A stretch of DNA of 31,957 bases from an uncultured Arenimonas sp. (GTDB lineage: Bacteria; Pseudomonadota; Gammaproteobacteria; Xanthomonadales; Xanthomonadaceae). The position numbers were made by a program, and so were the translations under genes. Positions 30,762 to 31,957 of the stretch are shown in pieces. The stretch lies in contig CAMLKR010000011.1 of the NCBI GenBank assembly GCA_946480565.1, positions 1 through 31,957 on the forward strand. Reading direction: 5' to 3'. Position 1 is the first letter of the stretch. Each line of letters opens with the position of its first letter. The notes under the pieces are model-generated. The model was not told the DNA's origin. It saw only the letters and a list, made by a program, of their open reading frames with translations, and did no database searches.

Positions 30762-31957
30762 TTACGCCGCTTCGGCCTGCGGTTTGCGCGGGCCTTCGCG
30801 CAGGGCGACGCGGATGTTGTCGATCACCAGGTCCACCTCGGCGCTGGTGACGTTGAAGTGCGGGGTGAAGCGCAGCGAGTTGGTGCCGCCGTGGATCACG
30901 CCGATGCCGCGTTCGCGCATGAACTCCTCGGTGGAACCGGCGCCGTAGCACTTGAACGACGGGTCGAGCTCGCAGGAGAACAGCAGGCCGGTGCCCTGGA
31001 TCTTGGTGATCAGGCCGCCGCCCAGTTCGTCGCGCAGCTTCGCCAGCTTGTCCAGGAACTCCTGGCCACGCTCGCGGATGTTACGGCGCAGCGCCGGCGT
31101 CAGCAGGCCCAGCACGGTAGAGGCGATGTCGAGCGCGCGCGGGTTGGCGGTCATGGTGTTGCCGTACACGCCCTTGCGGTAGAGACCGGCGGCGCGTTCG
31201 TTCACGGCGAGCACGCTCAGCGGGTACTGGCCGCCGTTGAGGGCCTTGGAATAGGTCTCCATGTCCGGCGCCTCCAGGCCCTCGAAGCCCGGGTAGTCGA
31301 CGATCGACAGTACGCCGTGGGCGCGCAGGCCGGCCTGGATCGAATCCACCAGCAGCAGGGTGCCGTGGGCCTTGGTCAGCTCGCGCGCGGCGGCGTAGAA
31401 CTCCGGCGGCACGGCGCGGCCCGGGTCGCCTTCGCCCATCACCGGTTCCAGGAACATCGCCTCGAAGTACCAACCGTTGGCCTCGGCGTCGGCGAAGGCC
31501 TGCTTCAGGCCCTCGATCGAATACGGTTCGATGGTGATGAGCTGGTCGTTGTGGTGCTTGTAGCTGGCCAGGTGCTGCTGGTAGGTCTTGCGCGAGGAAT
31601 CGGAATACAGCGCCGGCAGCTCGGTGCGGCCGTGGAAGGCGCCCTTGACCGCGATGCGCTTGACGCGCTTGCCGGCGTGGCGGCCGCCCGCGTCGGTGTG
31701 CAGCTTGGTGTTGACGTCGGCGATGCGGCCGGCCAGCGACACCGACTCGGAGCCGGAGTTGAGACACATGAAGCGCACGTAGGGGCAGCCGCCGCGGCTG
31801 TGGCCGATCTCGGCGCGCAGCGCGCGCACCAGGCGCAGCTGCGACAGCGAGGGCGTCATCACGTTGGCCAGCACCTGGGGCCTGGCCATCGCGGCGAGGA
31901 TGGCTTCCGGCGTGTGGCCAAAACCGAGCATGCCGTAGCCGCCGGAGTCGTGCAGCA
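30762..31957 (-). CDS. Class III PLP-dependent aminotransferase (5' end beyond the window)
   Basis: About 398 residues of a minus-strand gene. The frame stays open to the right edge (LHDSGGYGMLGFGH), so the start is missing. Fold-type I, class III: LNSGSESV for the PLP phosphate, KGAFHGRTELPALYSD, the aspartate in LLLVDSIQAGLRAHG that pairs with the pyridine nitrogen (31346-31344), and the PLP lysine in METYSKALNGGQYPLS (31247-31245). The usual D-E of class III enzymes is D-S here. VYGNTMTANPRAL and GIGVIHGGTNSLRFTPHF complete the site. Substrate unknown: the protein resembles a class III subgroup that I know only as uncharacterised, distinct from BioA, ArgD or GabT. Stop TAA at 30764-30762. 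Confidence 0.8.
   Translation of the reverse strand, partial: LHDSGGYGMLGFGHTPEAILAAMARPQVLANVMTPSLSQLRLVRALRAEIGHSRGGCPYVRFMCLNSGSESVSLAGRIADVNTKLHTDAGGRHAGKRVKRIAVKGAFHGRTELPALYSDSSRKTYQQHLASYKHHNDQLITIEPYSIEGLKQAFADAEANGWYFEAMFLEPVMGEGDPGRAVPPEFYAAARELTKAHGTLLLVDSIQAGLRAHGVLSIVDYPGFEGLEAPDMETYSKALNGGQYPLSVLAVNERAAGLYRKGVYGNTMTANPRALDIASTVLGLLTPALRRNIRERGQEFLDKLAKLRDELGGGLITKIQGTGLLFSCELDPSFKCYGAGSTEEFMRERGIGVIHGGTNSLRFTPHFNVTSAEVDLVIDNIRVALREGPRKPQAEAA

Overview
The window is a chromosomal stretch from a very GC-rich gammaproteobacterium, most likely of the family Lysobacteraceae (Xanthomonadaceae). This rests on the gene set and order (lgt-thyA-folA beside apaH-apaG-rsmA-pdxA-surA-lptD, and nudE-cysQ-mazG beside bioA), the strong G/C third-position bias throughout, and -10-like boxes set exactly six bases before some ATG codons. 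It is an inference from recognised proteins, since no rRNA gene is present. I see no tRNA, insertion sequence, prophage, CRISPR array or plasmid function. The region is densely coding: the longest gene-free stretches are about 190 bases (14985-15175 and 3138-3321).

Layout from the left. The 5' end of bioA (minus strand) diverges from an overlapping set of house-cleaning hydrolases, nudE-cysQ-mazG (280-2421), followed by a small DUF962/Mpo1-like protein and, on the minus strand, a DUF486 membrane protein. A two-component pair (3322-5343) precedes a MacAB-like tripartite efflux module: adaptor, ATPase and FtsX-type permease (5431-8932). Then come an exported isoaspartyl peptidase/asparaginase, an orphan sigma-factor-like protein, a VOC protein and a TonB-dependent receptor closely resembling E. 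coli YncD/PqqU, the PQQ receptor (11071-13167). Two minus-strand genes follow: a GYF_2-AIM24 fusion and a DUF533/TerB-like protein with a heat-shock-like promoter.

The plus-strand group dgkA - terC-like - lgt - thyA - folA (15176-18544) covers envelope lipid recycling, metal handling, lipoprotein maturation and dTMP/folate synthesis. It converges, with shared stop-codon bases, on a small exported Spy-like protein. The minus-strand block lptD-surA-pdxA-rsmA-apaG-apaH (25736 down to 19111) is the classical outer-membrane assembly, vitamin B6, ribosome maturation and Ap4A hydrolysis operon. Upstream on the same strand is a compact vitamin B12 salvage group: a BtuM-like solitary cobalamin transporter, a PduO-type cobalamin adenosyltransferase and an HDAC-like deacetylase (27870 down to 25805).

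Divergent from btuM are two overlapping ubiquinone-pathway flavin hydroxylases (27971-30360) and a cupin. A perfect 11-bp hairpin with a GAAA loop separates the cupin from a convergent class III aminotransferase that runs off the right edge.

Most genes are ordinary housekeeping genes. The parts most worth a second look are the btuM-pduO-HDAC group, the Spy-like insertion in the efflux adaptor, the apparently leaderless promoters (including a 14-codon leader ORF coupled to nudE), the orphan sigma-like protein, and a His-to-Thr change at a substrate-binding position of PdxA. I did not find a convincing wholly new system.
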